Positions 17,834 through 28,030 of a DNA stretch of 64,000 bases are shown piece by piece. A model generated the notes under the pieces. The model worked only from the letters and a program-made list of their open reading frames with translations. It was not told where the DNA came from and made no database searches. Each line of letters opens with the position of its first letter. Positions within the stretch are counted from its first letter, which is position 1. Source of the stretch: Shewanella algidipiscicola (lineage in GTDB: Bacteria > Pseudomonadota > Gammaproteobacteria > Enterobacterales > Shewanellaceae). The DNA is taken from contig NZ_QPQT01000003.1 of the NCBI RefSeq assembly GCF_003605125.1, forward strand, positions 186,001 through 250,000, given 5' to 3'. The translations under genes and the position numbers were made by a program.

Positions 17834-19933
17834 ATGGATTTGAAAGCAACATTAGGTCAACTAAAACAGGTTAAACCGGCAAACTTTAAGGGCATAGGCA
17901 CGCCTGTACTCGTGCTCGCCGCCTTGGCGATGATCATCTTGCCGATGCCGGCATTCTTACTCGATATCCTATTTTCGTTCAATATTGCCTTGGCCTTGGT
18001 GGTGCTCTTAGTGGCTATCTATTCTGATCGCCCGCTCGACTTTGCAGCCTTTCCAACGGTATTGCTGGTCGCTACTTTGCTGCGACTGGCGCTAAACGTG
18101 GCCTCGACCCGTATCGTATTGCTCGAAGGCCATAATGGTGGCGATGCCGCCGGTAAAGTAATTGAAGCGTTCGGATCTGTGGTGATTGGCGGCAATTATG
18201 CTGTTGGTCTGGTTGTATTTCTTATCTTGATCATTATCAACTTCGCCGTGGTCACCAAAGGTGCTGGGCGTATTTCTGAAGTGAGCGCCCGTTTTACCCT
18301 CGATGCGATGCCAGGTAAACAGATGGCTATCGATGCCGATTTAAACGCTGGGGTGTTAAACCAAGATCAGGCGCGCTTGCGCCGCGCTGAAGTCACTAAA
18401 GAAGCCGACTTTTATGGTGCAATGGATGGTGCGTCAAAATTTGTAAAAGGTGATGCAATTGCGGGCATCATGATTTTAGTGATCAACATTCTCGGCGGCT
18501 TTGTCATTGGTATGGTGCAGCACGGGCTAGATTTCTCCTCAGCTGTAGAAATTTATACCTTGCTGACAATTGGTGATGGTTTGGTGGCGCAGATCCCGGG
18601 CCTGTTATTGTCGATTGCCGCCGCGTTAATGGTGACGCGTCAAAATGAGTCGGGTGACATGGGTCAAATGGTGATGGGGCAGATGTTTGACAGCCCTAAA
18701 TCCTTAGGTATTGCCGCCGCGGTATTGTTAATTATGGGGATAGTGCCCGGCATGCCGCATTTTGCTTTTCTCAGCTTTGGTTTACTGACTGCTGGTGGTG
18801 CCTATTATATTCACCGTAAAAAAGATCTCGACCGTCAAAGAGCGTTAGAGCTAGCGAAAACCTCCCCGAGTCCTGCTGGCGATGCTAAGCCTAAAGAGTT
18901 AAGTTGGGATGATGTGCAACATGTTGATACCATAGGGTTAGAGGTTGGCTATCGTCTAATCCCCTTGGTCGATAAGGGCCAAGGTGGTGAATTACTCAAT
19001 CGTATCAAAGGGGTGCGTAAGAAGCTGTCACAGGAATTAGGCTTCTTGGTGCCGGCGGTGCATATCCGTGACAATTTAGATTTATCGCCCAACACCTATC
19101 GCATCTCCTTGATGGGCGTGGCGTCGGGTGAGGCTGAAATTCGCCATGACTGTGAACTTGCGATTAACCCAGGCCAAGTGTATGGCAAGCTCGATGGGGT
19201 TGAAACCACGGATCCCGCCTTTGGGCTTGAGGCCGTTTGGATAGCCCCCGAGCTGAGAGAGCACGCACAAACCTTAGGTTATACCGTGGTTGACGCGGCA
19301 ACAGTGGTTGCTACGCACCTTAGCCAATTGCTCACCAATAACGCTTCTAAGTTGTTAGGTTATGAAGAGGTACAGCAGTTAATGGATATGCTGGCTAAGC
19401 ATTCACCTAAGTTAGTTAATGGTTTTATTCCCGATGTCATGCCGCTGGGCACTGTGGTAAAAGTGATGCAAAACTTGCTTAACGAGGGCGTGTCTATTCG
19501 AGATTTGAAAACCATAGTACAAACCCTGTTAGAATATGGGCCCAAGAGTAATGACACTGAGGTGTTGACCGCTGCGGTGCGTATCGCCTTGAAGCGCATG
19601 ATCATTCAAGAGATCAGCGGCCCAGAGCCTGAAATTCCTGTCATTACTTTGGCGCCAGAGTTGGAACAGATGTTGCATCAGTCAATGCAAGCAACAGGAG
19701 GCGATGGGCCGAATATCGAACCTAGCCTAGCTGAGCGGATGCAGAAATCGCTTATCGATGCATCGCAACGTCAAGAGATGGTGGGAGAACCCGCTATTTT
19801 ATTGACCTCAGGAATGTTACGTTCGACGCTGTCTAGATTCGTTAAACATACGATTCCAAATTTACGGGTGATCTCCTATCAAGAAGTGCCCGATGAAAAA
19901 CAAATACGCATCGTATCAGCGGTCGGCCAGTAG
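17834..19933 (+). CDS. flhA: Flagellar export platform protein FlhA
   Basis: FlhA is the nonameric inner-membrane ring that receives chaperone-substrate complexes and uses the proton gradient. The 699-residue protein has eight membrane segments (about 20-330), including the highly conserved FHIPEP-family region around AGRISEVSARFTLDAMPGKQMAIDADL, followed by the large cytoplasmic domain. A TTG directly before the ATG (17831) is less likely to be the start. AGGCG lies about 9 bases upstream. Confidence 0.96.
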   Translation: MDLKATLGQLKQVKPANFKGIGTPVLVLAALAMIILPMPAFLLDILFSFNIALALVVLLVAIYSDRPLDFAAFPTVLLVATLLRLALNVASTRIVLLEGHNGGDAAGKVIEAFGSVVIGGNYAVGLVVFLILIIINFAVVTKGAGRISEVSARFTLDAMPGKQMAIDADLNAGVLNQDQARLRRAEVTKEADFYGAMDGASKFVKGDAIAGIMILVINILGGFVIGMVQHGLDFSSAVEIYTLLTIGDGLVAQIPGLLLSIAAALMVTRQNESGDMGQMVMGQMFDSPKSLGIAAAVLLIMGIVPGMPHFAFLSFGLLTAGGAYYIHRKKDLDRQRALELAKTSPSPAGDAKPKELSWDDVQHVDTIGLEVGYRLIPLVDKGQGGELLNRIKGVRKKLSQELGFLVPAVHIRDNLDLSPNTYRISLMGVASGEAEIRHDCELAINPGQVYGKLDGVETTDPAFGLEAVWIAPELREHAQTLGYTVVDAATVVATHLSQLLTNNASKLLGYEEVQQLMDMLAKHSPKLVNGFIPDVMPLGTVVKVMQNLLNEGVSIRDLKTIVQTLLEYGPKSNDTEVLTAAVRIALKRMIIQEISGPEPEIPVITLAPELEQMLHQSMQATGGDGPNIEPSLAERMQKSLIDASQRQEMVGEPAILLTSGMLRSTLSRFVKHTIPNLRVISYQEVPDEKQIRIVSAVGQ

Positions 19934-19944
19934 AGGGTATTTAG

Positions 19945-21336
19945 GTGAAAATTAAACGTTTTTTAGCAAAAGATATGCGCTCAGCTTTGGCCCAAGTGAA
20001 AGAGACCTTAGGTTCTGATGCGGTGATCATGTCTAATAAAAAAGTCACCGGTGGCATAGAGATTGTCGCCGCTGTCGATTATGACGAGCCCAAGAAGACC
20101 CCAAGTTCAGCCTCGGTGAATCTGGCGCCGTCGAGCTTACTGGATCTTGCCGATGAAAAAGTCTCTATTGGCCGACAACCCATCAAGACCGAGTCAAAAA
20201 AACAACCTGCGCCCGCCGCCGATTCATTGCAAGCCCTGCTTGAGCGTCAACAAAGTCGTGTCAATCAACAGATTGGTCGCACCAATGAAGAGTTAGAGAT
20301 GCCCGAATGGGCTAAAGGGTTACAAGCGCCTAACAACGACCCTAAGCCGGCACGCGCAGAAGCGAGTCAACATCACTTTGGTCAAAAGCGAGATAAACCG
20401 GCACCTGCAAGTGCAGAGCTTGACTCAATGCGAGAAGAGTTAGCATCACTGCGTAACCTATTGACCCATCAAGTGACTTCGCTACTAAGCGAGCAAAAGA
20501 GTCGCCAGGATCCTGTTGGTGCCATGCTTGAAAGCCGCCTCTTAGCGGCGGAGTTTTCGGCCGAAGTGGCAGCCAAACTGTCTAGATTAAGCGAACATTA
20601 TCCGCCAGCTGAATTAGTCAAAACCTTGCCGAGAAGTTTAGCCAACATGCTCGATAATCAAGGTGATGATATTGTGCGCCAAGGTGGCGTGGTCGCTTTT
20701 GTGGGGCCAACGGGTGTCGGAAAAACCACCAGTGTTGCCAAAATAGCCGCTCGATTTGCTGCACACCATGGTTCAGATCAAGTTGCATTGATAACAACCG
20801 ATCATTATCGCATTGGAGCCTTTGAGCAACTGGCAACCTATGGCAAAATAATGGGGTGTCCAGTAAAGCAGGCTCATGATCTCAATGAGTTGGAACAAAT
20901 TTTATATCAGCTGCGCAATCGCAAGCTAGTATTGATAGATACAGCTGGCATGGGGCAGCGAGATATACGCTTATTCCAGCAACTTGACAATTTAACGGCA
21001 AATAGCAGATTACCTATACGCAGTTATCTGGTACTGTCGTCAACGAGTCAAAGAAGAGTACTAGAAGATGCGGTGAAGCAGTTCGCTAGAATCCCATTAT
21101 CGGGTGTAGTATTAACCAAACTGGACGAGTCGGTCGCCTTAGCACCAGCCTTGAGCGTATTGATCCAAAGTGGTTTACCATTAAGTTATGTCACTGATGG
21201 CCAACGAGTTCCAGAAGATATGCAGGTTGCAGATACACTCGCGTTAGCACACAAGGCGCTTTCAGTATTAGATAAGAAAGAGCAACCTGTACAACAAACT
21301 GAAAGGTCACATCAACAGGCCTATGCATTTGAGTAA
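19945..21336 (+). CDS. flhF: Polar flagellum placement GTPase FlhF
   Basis: FlhF is an SRP-family GTPase that recruits the first flagellar parts to the cell pole. The 463-residue protein has a basic N-terminal B domain, a long low-complexity linker (about 50-190) and the NG domain, with G1 GPTGVGKTT at 254-262, DTAGMGQRD and TKLDE. The start is GTG. It is followed by its partner flhG, the normal pairing for polar flagellates. Confidence 0.95.
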   Translation: MKIKRFLAKDMRSALAQVKETLGSDAVIMSNKKVTGGIEIVAAVDYDEPKKTPSSASVNLAPSSLLDLADEKVSIGRQPIKTESKKQPAPAADSLQALLERQQSRVNQQIGRTNEELEMPEWAKGLQAPNNDPKPARAEASQHHFGQKRDKPAPASAELDSMREELASLRNLLTHQVTSLLSEQKSRQDPVGAMLESRLLAAEFSAEVAAKLSRLSEHYPPAELVKTLPRSLANMLDNQGDDIVRQGGVVAFVGPTGVGKTTSVAKIAARFAAHHGSDQVALITTDHYRIGAFEQLATYGKIMGCPVKQAHDLNELEQILYQLRNRKLVLIDTAGMGQRDIRLFQQLDNLTANSRLPIRSYLVLSSTSQRRVLEDAVKQFARIPLSGVVLTKLDESVALAPALSVLIQSGLPLSYVTDGQRVPEDMQVADTLALAHKALSVLDKKEQPVQQTERSHQQAYAFE

Positions 21337-21340
21337 AACA

Positions 21341-22222
21341 ATGAGTCGGGATCAAGCAAGCGGTTTACGAATGATGAATCAACCAAATAACGAAAAAGTA
21401 AAAGTAATTGCAGTGAGCGGGGGTAAAGGGGGCGTGGGTAAAACCAGTGTCTCTATCAATACCGCGGTTTCGCTCGCTGAAAAGGGCAAACGTGTCTTAG
21501 TGCTCGATGCCGACTTGGGCCTAGCGAATGTCGATGTGATGTTAGGCCTAAGGGCTGAACGTAATTTATCCCATGTGCTGTCAGGCGATGCCGATCTTGA
21601 TGATGTGATCGTTAGAGGTCCTAAGGGCATAGGCATTATTCCCGCCACGTCGGGCTCACAGTCGATGGTTGAGCTCTCTCCTGCCCAGCATGCTGGACTA
21701 ATCCGCGCCTTTAGCGAAATGCGGACTCAATTTGATATTTTAATTGTCGATACCGCCGCCGGTATTTCTGACATGGTGCTGAGCTTTTCACGGGCATCGC
21801 AAGATGTACTCATAGTGGTATGTGATGAGCCAACGTCGATTACTGATGCTTATGCTTTAATTAAGATTCTAAGCCGCGAGCACGGTGTGTTCCGCTTTAA
21901 AATTGTAGCCAATATGGTCAGAAGCCTGCGTGAAGGGATGGAGCTGTTCGCTAAATTAAGCAAAGTCACCGATCGCTTTCTTGATGTCGCTCTTGAGCTT
22001 GTTGCCACGATTCCATTCGATGAAAACCTGCGAAAATCAGTACGTAAGCAAAAGCTTATCGTTGAGGCATTCCCCAAATCACCTGCGTCAATTGCTTATC
22101 ATGGGCTAGCGAATAAAATCATCAGTTGGCCTATCCCACAGCAACCGGGTGGTCACTTAGAGTTTTTTGTTGAACGCTTAATACAACGTAACGATCAGCA
22201 AGAGGAACGCACTAGTGAGTAA
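21341..22222 (+). CDS. flhG: Flagellar number regulator FlhG (FleN, MinD-like ATPase)
   Basis: FlhG is a MinD/ParA-type ATPase that limits flagellar number by antagonising FlrA/FleQ and FlhF. The N-terminal activation helix DQASGLRMM, which stimulates the FlhF GTPase in relatives, is followed by the deviant Walker A GGKGGVGKTS (27-36). The C-terminal end carries the membrane-targeting amphipathic region. I chose the ATG at 21341, just after the flhF stop and one residue before DQASGLR-type alignments start. An in-frame ATG at 21323 inside flhF adds six residues and cannot be excluded. Confidence 0.93.
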   Translation: MSRDQASGLRMMNQPNNEKVKVIAVSGGKGGVGKTSVSINTAVSLAEKGKRVLVLDADLGLANVDVMLGLRAERNLSHVLSGDADLDDVIVRGPKGIGIIPATSGSQSMVELSPAQHAGLIRAFSEMRTQFDILIVDTAAGISDMVLSFSRASQDVLIVVCDEPTSITDAYALIKILSREHGVFRFKIVANMVRSLREGMELFAKLSKVTDRFLDVALELVATIPFDENLRKSVRKQKLIVEAFPKSPASIAYHGLANKIISWPIPQQPGGHLEFFVERLIQRNDQQEERTSE

Positions 22223-22934
22223 AGCGGCCGCGTATACCTGTTTAGATAATAAAGCGTCTATCGTTGAACAGTATGCGCCGCTAGTAAAAAGGATTGCCCA
22301 CCATTTATTAGCCCGTTTGCCAGCATCTGTTCAATTGGATGATCTATTACAAGCAGGTATGATGGGTCTGCTTGAAGCATCGTCAAATTTCGATGGCAGC
22401 AAAGGCGCCAAATTTGAAACCTTTGCGGGAATTCGAATTAGGGGCTCGATGCTCGATGAAATAAGGCGTGGCGATTGGGTACCGCGTTCGGTACATCGCA
22501 ATCAACGCCGTGTTGCACAAGTGATTGACGAGCTCGAACAAGAACTTGGCCGTGACGCTAAAGATAATGAAATTGCTGACCGATTAGACATGACATTAGA
22601 TGAATATCATCACATTCTTAACGATGTGTCTGTCGGAAAAGTAATTGGTATTGAAGATCTGGGCGTTTCGGTCGATATAGTAAGGCAGGAAGACGATCAC
22701 CAAGACGATGCATTCCATGCATTAGCCGAAACTCAGTTTCATCAAGCCTTGGTTGACGCGATTAAATTATTACCAGAAAGAGATGGTTTAGTTTTGTCAT
22801 TATATTATGACGAAGCATTAAATTTAAAAGAGATTGGTGCCGTGCTGGACGTTAGCGAGTCGAGAGTGAGCCAGATATTAAGTCAGGCCATGTTGAGATT
22901 AAAAGCTAAGTTAACGCATTGGACCCAAATATAA
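22215..22934 (+). CDS. fliA: Flagellar sigma factor FliA (sigma-28)
   Basis: FliA directs RNA polymerase to late flagellar and chemotaxis promoters and is held inactive by FlgM until the hook is complete. The 239-residue protein has regions 2 (LLQAGMMGLLEA, FETFAGIRIRGSMLDEIR), 3 and 4 (LKEIGAVLDVSESRVSQILSQAM). The start is GTG preceded by AGAGGA. It overlaps flhG by 8 bases. Confidence 0.96.
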   Translation: MSKAAAYTCLDNKASIVEQYAPLVKRIAHHLLARLPASVQLDDLLQAGMMGLLEASSNFDGSKGAKFETFAGIRIRGSMLDEIRRGDWVPRSVHRNQRRVAQVIDELEQELGRDAKDNEIADRLDMTLDEYHHILNDVSVGKVIGIEDLGVSVDIVRQEDDHQDDAFHALAETQFHQALVDAIKLLPERDGLVLSLYYDEALNLKEIGAVLDVSESRVSQILSQAMLRLKAKLTHWTQI

Positions 22935-22976
22935 CGATTACATGAGCAACATAAAAATAGCTCCGCGGAGGAAACC

Positions 22977-23360
22977 TTGGACAAGAATATGAAGATTCTC
23001 GTCGTTGACGACTTTTCAACAATGAGGCGTATCATCAAGAACTTGTTAAGAGACTTGGGTTTTAACAACACTCAGGAAGCTGATGACGGTTCAACGGCAT
23101 TGCCTATGCTACAGAAAGGCGATTTTGATTTTGTCGTAACCGACTGGAACATGCCTGGTATGCAAGGAATTGACCTACTAAAGGCCATTCGCGCAGATGA
23201 CAATCTTAAGCACCTACCGGTGTTAATGGTGACAGCGGAAGCAAAAAGGGAACAGATCATCGCAGCGGCGCAAGCTGGTGTAAATGGTTATGTTGTTAAG
23301 CCTTTTACCGCAGCAACATTAAAAGAGAAGTTAGACAAAATTTTTGAACGTCTCAGTTAA
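22977..23360 (+). CDS. cheY: Chemotaxis response regulator CheY
   Basis: CheY is the single-domain receiver that binds FliM when phosphorylated and changes motor rotation. The 127-residue product keeps the acidic pocket (VVDDF), the phospho-acceptor Asp in VTDWNMPG, the switch Thr in MVTAEA and the Lys in VVKPF. The start is an unusual TTG at 22977. It is chosen because GGAGGA lies only 4 bases upstream, whereas the first ATG (22989) is 16 bases away. Confidence 0.95.
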   Translation: MDKNMKILVVDDFSTMRRIIKNLLRDLGFNNTQEADDGSTALPMLQKGDFDFVVTDWNMPGMQGIDLLKAIRADDNLKHLPVLMVTAEAKREQIIAAAQAGVNGYVVKPFTAATLKEKLDKIFERLS

Positions 23361-23373
23361 TTAAGGTTGAGCT

Positions 23374-24111
23374 ATGCAGGCAGATACTTTAGGACTGATC
23401 ACGTTAGCACAAGCAAAACAACTTGTTGAATTGCTAGAGGCTAATGAGCAGGATAAAGCTGACGATATCGTAAGGGACATTGCCAGTCCGATTCAAAAAG
23501 AGTTATTTGATGAAGTCGGTAGATTAACACGTCAACTTCACAGTGCCATTGTCGATTTTCAGGTCGATGATCGCTTGATTGAACTGACTAACAGTGAAAT
23601 TCCTGATGCTAAAGAGCGCTTAAGTTATGTCATCGAGATGACAGAGCAAGCGGCCAATAAAACCATGGATGCGGTTGAAGAGTCATTACCCCTCGCCGAT
23701 GCACTAACCACCAATATTAAAGCGGTTAAACCAACGTGGGATCGCTTAATGAAGCGAGATATCCAGCTGCATGAGTTTAAAGCCTTATGTCACGATGTGC
23801 AGCAGTTTATCGACCGCAGTGAGTCTGATTCAACTCGTTTGAAAGAGCTGTTGAACAATATTTTGTTAGCTCAAGATTTCCAAGATCTTACCGGGCAGAT
23901 GATCCGCCGAGTGATTGAGTTAGTGCGTGAAGTCGAAAATAATTTGGTGTCCATGTTGACCATGTTTGGTGAACAACCAGCCTCGAGTCAGACGTTTAAA
24001 TCAACCAAGAGTGTCGAAGCCGAAGGTCCGATTATGAACGCAGAATTGCGTGATGATGTGGTAACTGGGCAAGATGAAGTGGATGACTTACTGTCGAGTC
24101 TAGGTTTCTAA
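23374..24111 (+). CDS. cheZ: CheY-P phosphatase CheZ
   Basis: CheZ dephosphorylates CheY. The 245-residue protein forms a long helical hairpin with the catalytic motif QDFQDLTGQMIRRVI (Gln acting on CheY-P) and ends in the CheY-tethering peptide DEVDDLLSSLGF. It follows cheY by 13 bases. Confidence 0.95.
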   Translation: MQADTLGLITLAQAKQLVELLEANEQDKADDIVRDIASPIQKELFDEVGRLTRQLHSAIVDFQVDDRLIELTNSEIPDAKERLSYVIEMTEQAANKTMDAVEESLPLADALTTNIKAVKPTWDRLMKRDIQLHEFKALCHDVQQFIDRSESDSTRLKELLNNILLAQDFQDLTGQMIRRVIELVREVENNLVSMLTMFGEQPASSQTFKSTKSVEAEGPIMNAELRDDVVTGQDEVDDLLSSLGF

Positions 24112-24126
24112 GTAGGAGTCATATTA

Positions 24127-26298
24127 ATGTCGTTTGATGTTGATGAAGAGATACTGCAGGACTTTTTGATAGAGGCGGGAGAAATACTCGAACTGTTATC
24201 TGAACAGCTGGTCATGTTGGAAAATAATCCAGATGATACCGAACTGCTCAATGCCATTTTTCGTGGATTTCATACCGTCAAAGGCGGAGCGGGCTTTTTA
24301 AGTCTCACTCCCATGGTCGATGTCTGCCATGAAGCAGAAAACACCTTTGATTTGTTGCGTACAGGCAAACGAAGCGTCTCTGCTGAGCTTATGGATATTA
24401 TTCTACAGGCGGTCGATGCAATTAACTCGATGTTTGCCGAGACGAAAGCTGGACAGTCTCAAAGTCCCGCCGATGACACTCTATTGGCTAACCTGAAGCT
24501 GTTAAGTTCTGGCGGTATGCTAGCGTCCGAAGTGGCATTGTCTGCCGATACGCCAGTGGCAACGATTGTCGATGAGCAACCCGATACCCAAAGCAACGAA
24601 GGTGCTACGCTGTTTGAGCCGCTTGATTCGAGCGAGCAAGCAACAACGGATATGGGGGAAAGCAATGATGGCGATGGCAGTATCGATGAAATCAACGAAT
24701 CTGAATTCGAAGCCTTGCTTGATGCACTTCATGGTTCTGATAAAGGGCCATCTGCGACTGAATCTGCTTTTGACGACATAGGTAGCGCTAGTGACGATAT
24801 CACCGATGATGAGTTTGAATCGCTGCTCGACGAATTACACGGCGCGGGTAGCTTCAAGCCTCCAGTGGCGCCAATTGCTAATGAGCCTGAACCGCCTGCT
24901 TCAGCAGTCGATGCCGACGAAATTAGTGACGATGAATTTGAAAAGTTACTCGACGAATTACATGGCTCTGGTGCAGGTCCGGGTGTCTCCTCGGTAGCTG
25001 CTCCTGCAGCAAAAGCGGCTGAACCGCCCAAGCCCGCAGCGCCGGCTCCGAGTTCTGCTAAAACCGTGGTCAAAGAAAAAGCTCCATTAGCCAAAGCACC
25101 TGCAGCGAATACGCCACAAGCAGAAACCACAGTGCGGGTAGATACCGCCAGACTCGATGAGATCATGAACATGGTCGGTGAGTTAGTGTTGGTACGAAAT
25201 CGTTTACTTAGCCTTGGTATTTCTCGTGATGACGAAGATATGTCAAAAGCTTTAGCTAACTTAGATTTGGTGACTGCCGATCTGCAAGGCGCGGTCATGA
25301 AAACCCGTATGCAGCCGATCAAAAAAGTATTTGGTCGTTTTCCGCGCGTGGTTCGAGATTTAGCCAGAACGCTTAACAAAGAGATCGATCTTCGCATGAT
25401 AGGTGAAGACACAGATCTGGATAAAAACTTAGTTGAGGCACTGGCAGACCCATTAGTTCACTTGGTGCGTAACTCTGTTGACCACGGCATTGAGATGCCC
25501 GATGAACGTGAAGCCAATGGTAAAACGCGTACCGGCACCATTACCTTGTCAGCCAGTCAAGAGGGGGATCATATCCTGCTCAAGATTGAGGATGATGGCG
25601 CAGGGATGGATCCCGATAAGCTCAAGCAAATCGCTATCAGTCGTGGCGTGCTCGATGAAGATGCCGCAGCTCGCATGACAGATTCAGAAGCATATAATCT
25701 GATTTTTGCACCTGGTTTTTCAACTAAGGTTGAGATCTCTGATATTTCAGGGCGTGGTGTAGGGATGGACGTTGTTAAGACACGTATCACCCAACTTAAC
25801 GGTACTGTGCATATTAATTCCTTTAAAGGTAAGGGCACTTGTTTAGAGATTAAAGTACCTCTTACCTTAGCGATTATGCCGACGCTGATGGTTGAAGTTG
25901 CTCAACAAGTGTTTGCCTTACCGTTATCGAGCGTCAATGAAATTTTCCATCTTGATTTAACCAAAACCAATGTGGTTGATGGACAGTTGACTGTGATCGT
26001 CCGTGAAAAGGCGGTGCCACTATTCTATCTAGAAAATTGGCTTAACAGGAAAATGAGCGGTTTTAAACATGGTGATAAAAAGCATGGCCATGTGGTAATT
26101 GTCCAGTTGGGTACGATACAGATAGGTTTTGTGGTTGACTCCTTGATCGGTCAAGAAGAAGTGGTGATTAAACCTCTAGGGACCTTGCTTCATGGGACGC
26201 CAGGAATGGCGGGTGCGACGATCACCTCTGATGGTGGTATTGCACTGATTTTAGACGTCCCAGGATTATTAAAGCATTACGCTAAAAATAAGCAGTAA
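24127..26298 (+). CDS. cheA: Chemotaxis histidine kinase CheA
   Basis: CheA is the array kinase that phosphorylates CheY and CheB. The 723-residue protein has an HPt domain (1-105; phospho-accepting His49 in FHTVKGGAG), a long acidic/proline-rich linker (about 106-335), dimerisation domain P3 (about 338-400), the ATPase domain (N box LVRNSVDHGIE; G boxes DDGAGMD and GRGVGMD) and a CheW-like regulatory domain. I do not recognise a P2 CheY-binding domain in the linker. Instead it holds three copies of a short motif, given as a separate repeat. In Vibrio this linker region binds ParP. Confidence 0.95.
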   Translation: MSFDVDEEILQDFLIEAGEILELLSEQLVMLENNPDDTELLNAIFRGFHTVKGGAGFLSLTPMVDVCHEAENTFDLLRTGKRSVSAELMDIILQAVDAINSMFAETKAGQSQSPADDTLLANLKLLSSGGMLASEVALSADTPVATIVDEQPDTQSNEGATLFEPLDSSEQATTDMGESNDGDGSIDEINESEFEALLDALHGSDKGPSATESAFDDIGSASDDITDDEFESLLDELHGAGSFKPPVAPIANEPEPPASAVDADEISDDEFEKLLDELHGSGAGPGVSSVAAPAAKAAEPPKPAAPAPSSAKTVVKEKAPLAKAPAANTPQAETTVRVDTARLDEIMNMVGELVLVRNRLLSLGISRDDEDMSKALANLDLVTADLQGAVMKTRMQPIKKVFGRFPRVVRDLARTLNKEIDLRMIGEDTDLDKNLVEALADPLVHLVRNSVDHGIEMPDEREANGKTRTGTITLSASQEGDHILLKIEDDGAGMDPDKLKQIAISRGVLDEDAAARMTDSEAYNLIFAPGFSTKVEISDISGRGVGMDVVKTRITQLNGTVHINSFKGKGTCLEIKVPLTLAIMPTLMVEVAQQVFALPLSSVNEIFHLDLTKTNVVDGQLTVIVREKAVPLFYLENWLNRKMSGFKHGDKKHGHVVIVQLGTIQIGFVVDSLIGQEEVVIKPLGTLLHGTPGMAGATITSDGGIALILDVPGLLKHYAKNKQ
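24685..24966 (+). repeat. Three short motif repeats in the CheA linker
   Basis: Residues 188-203, 224-239 and 264-280 of CheA carry degenerate copies of the pattern D-[ED]-I-x-[DE]-x-E-F-E-x-L-L-D-x-L-H-G, separated by proline- and alanine-rich spacers. The second and third are nearly identical (DDEFESLLDELHG and DDEFEKLLDELHG). Both resemble the FliM N-terminal CheY-docking peptide and the CheZ tail in this window. Confidence 0.85.
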
Positions 26299-26391
26299 CC
26301 TTGGTAATACAGTCTGATTGTAACTAAGCGTGACACCGTAATGGGGTCGCGCTTTATTACTAACAGACGCATGCTGTCGATAGGAAATTGA

Positions 26392-27510
26392 ATGGCCATT
26401 AAAGTATTAGTTGTCGATGATTCGAGCTTTTTTCGTCGAAGAGTCAGTGAGATCGTAAGCAAAGATCCTGATTTAGAAGTCATAGGTACCGCCGTTAATG
26501 GCGCTGAAGCGGTTAAACTGGCCGAACAGCTCAAGCCTCAAGTGATCACCATGGATATCGAGATGCCCGTGATGGACGGTATTACGGCCGTGCGTCAGAT
26601 CATGGCGAAGTGCCCGACACCTATCTTGATGTTTTCCTCTTTGACTCACGATGGTGCTCAAGCGACGTTAGATGCGTTAGAAGCTGGCGCGCTCGACTTT
26701 CTTCCAAAACGTTTTGAAGATATCGCCACTAATAAAGATGATGCCATTCTATTGCTACAGCAGCGAATAAAAGCCTTGGGTCGACGTCGAATTTACCGAC
26801 CCATTGCCCCACGTCCTGCACCAGTGAGCCCTTCGACTAGACCGAATATGACTGGTGCCGTGGCGGGTCGAGAAGTGGTACAACCGGTAAGGCCTTCACT
26901 ACGTAGCCAAACACCGCATCGCGCTAGTGGTAAAAAATACAAGATATTGCTTATTGGTACATCAACCGGTGGCCCGGTGGCTTTGCAGCGCATTTTAACT
27001 AAATTACCCGCGAGTTATCCGCATCCGATTTTACTGATACAGCACATGCCAGCGGCATTTACTCCTGCCTTTGCTGCTCGCTTAAATGGCCTCTGTGCCA
27101 TTAATGTTAAAGAGGCTGAAAATGGTGATCAGCTACGGGCTGGTTGTGCTTATTTAGCTCCAGGCGGCATGCAAATGATGCTTGAGCGCAGTGGCGCTTA
27201 TGGGCGTATTAAAATTATCGCTGGTAGTGCCGATATGAATTACAAACCTTGTGTCGATATTACGTTTGCTTCGGCATCAAAGTTAGTGGGTGGCGATGCG
27301 CTTGCCGTTATTCTCACTGGTATGGGCGCCGATGGACGCGAGGGGGCACGAATGCTGAAAAATATGGGGGCGACTATTTGGGCGCAAGATGAAGCCAGCT
27401 GTGTCGTCTACGGTATGCCGCAAGCGGTAACCGCTGCGGGTATATCGAGTAAGTCCTTAGCTCTTGATGATATGGCAGAAGCTATTTTGACCGAGAGCGC
27501 GCGTGGCTAA
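26392..27510 (+). CDS. cheB: Chemoreceptor methylesterase CheB
   Basis: CheB removes methyl groups from chemoreceptors when phosphorylated by CheA. The 372-residue protein has a receiver (1-125; Asp in [10 protein letters not shown]), a linker rich in Pro and Arg (about 130-175) and the methylesterase domain. The catalytic Ser is in [11 protein letters not shown], His in IQHMPAAFT and Asp in [11 protein letters not shown]. It is separated from cheA by 93 bases with no clear terminator and overlaps the next gene by 8 bases. Confidence 0.95.
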   Translation: MAIKVLVVDDSSFFRRRVSEIVSKDPDLEVIGTAVNGAEAVKLAEQLKPQVITMDIEMPVMDGITAVRQIMAKCPTPILMFSSLTHDGAQATLDALEAGALDFLPKRFEDIATNKDDAILLLQQRIKALGRRRIYRPIAPRPAPVSPSTRPNMTGAVAGREVVQPVRPSLRSQTPHRASGKKYKILLIGTSTGGPVALQRILTKLPASYPHPILLIQHMPAAFTPAFAARLNGLCAINVKEAENGDQLRAGCAYLAPGGMQMMLERSGAYGRIKIIAGSADMNYKPCVDITFASASKLVGGDALAVILTGMGADGREGARMLKNMGATIWAQDEASCVVYGMPQAVTAAGISSKSLALDDMAEAILTESARG

Positions 27511-27979
27511 GCAACAGCCCAGTACCACACTCTTGTTGTGGTTATTTTTATTGACCATGAGCACTGTGGTTACAGGGGCGCTGTATTTCGATATGCGCCA
27601 CAAGAATAGTTTATTAGAAGCTCAAATTACAGAGCTTGAAAATAGCCAAGTGCTGCTCATGGTGCCCGAGGAGCAGGCGCAACCTCTAGCCGATTGGATG
27701 GCTGCGAACCCTAAGGTGACGCAGTCGATTATCGATCAAGCTAAGCCAGGCTCGCAAGTGCGGGTGGAAATGGGCGGGGCTGCGCCGCCGTCCCACTTAG
27801 ATAATAATGTTAAGGCATTGACTATGCCGCCACCTAATACGACAGCAGTGCATGGGTCTGAAAATAGCGACGTCGTTATCAAAATTCAAGCCGATGAGCT
27901 GCCAGAAAGTAAAGATGGTGTTAAGGTGATCACCTTGCCCCATGGTGGCATTAGAGTGACTACGCGTGATGATAATTAA
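27503..27979 (+). CDS. Uncharacterised membrane-anchored protein of the chemotaxis operon
   Basis: I do not recognise a named family. The 158-residue product has one N-terminal membrane segment (about 9-27, [20 protein letters not shown]), a short coiled-coil stretch and a proline-rich, probably periplasmic, remainder ending in a small beta-rich block ([17 protein letters not shown]). Overlap with cheB and position directly before parC place it in the chemotaxis operon. A similarly placed small membrane protein is, as I recall, common in Shewanella and Vibrio. Function unknown. Confidence 0.8.
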   Translation: MAKQQPSTTLLLWLFLLTMSTVVTGALYFDMRHKNSLLEAQITELENSQVLLMVPEEQAQPLADWMAANPKVTQSIIDQAKPGSQVRVEMGGAAPPSHLDNNVKALTMPPPNTTAVHGSENSDVVIKIQADELPESKDGVKVITLPHGGIRVTTRDDN

Positions 27980-28030
27980 GTCAGTAAACTAGCCAACGCT
28001 GGACGATATGACGATATAAAGGGGTTTTTG

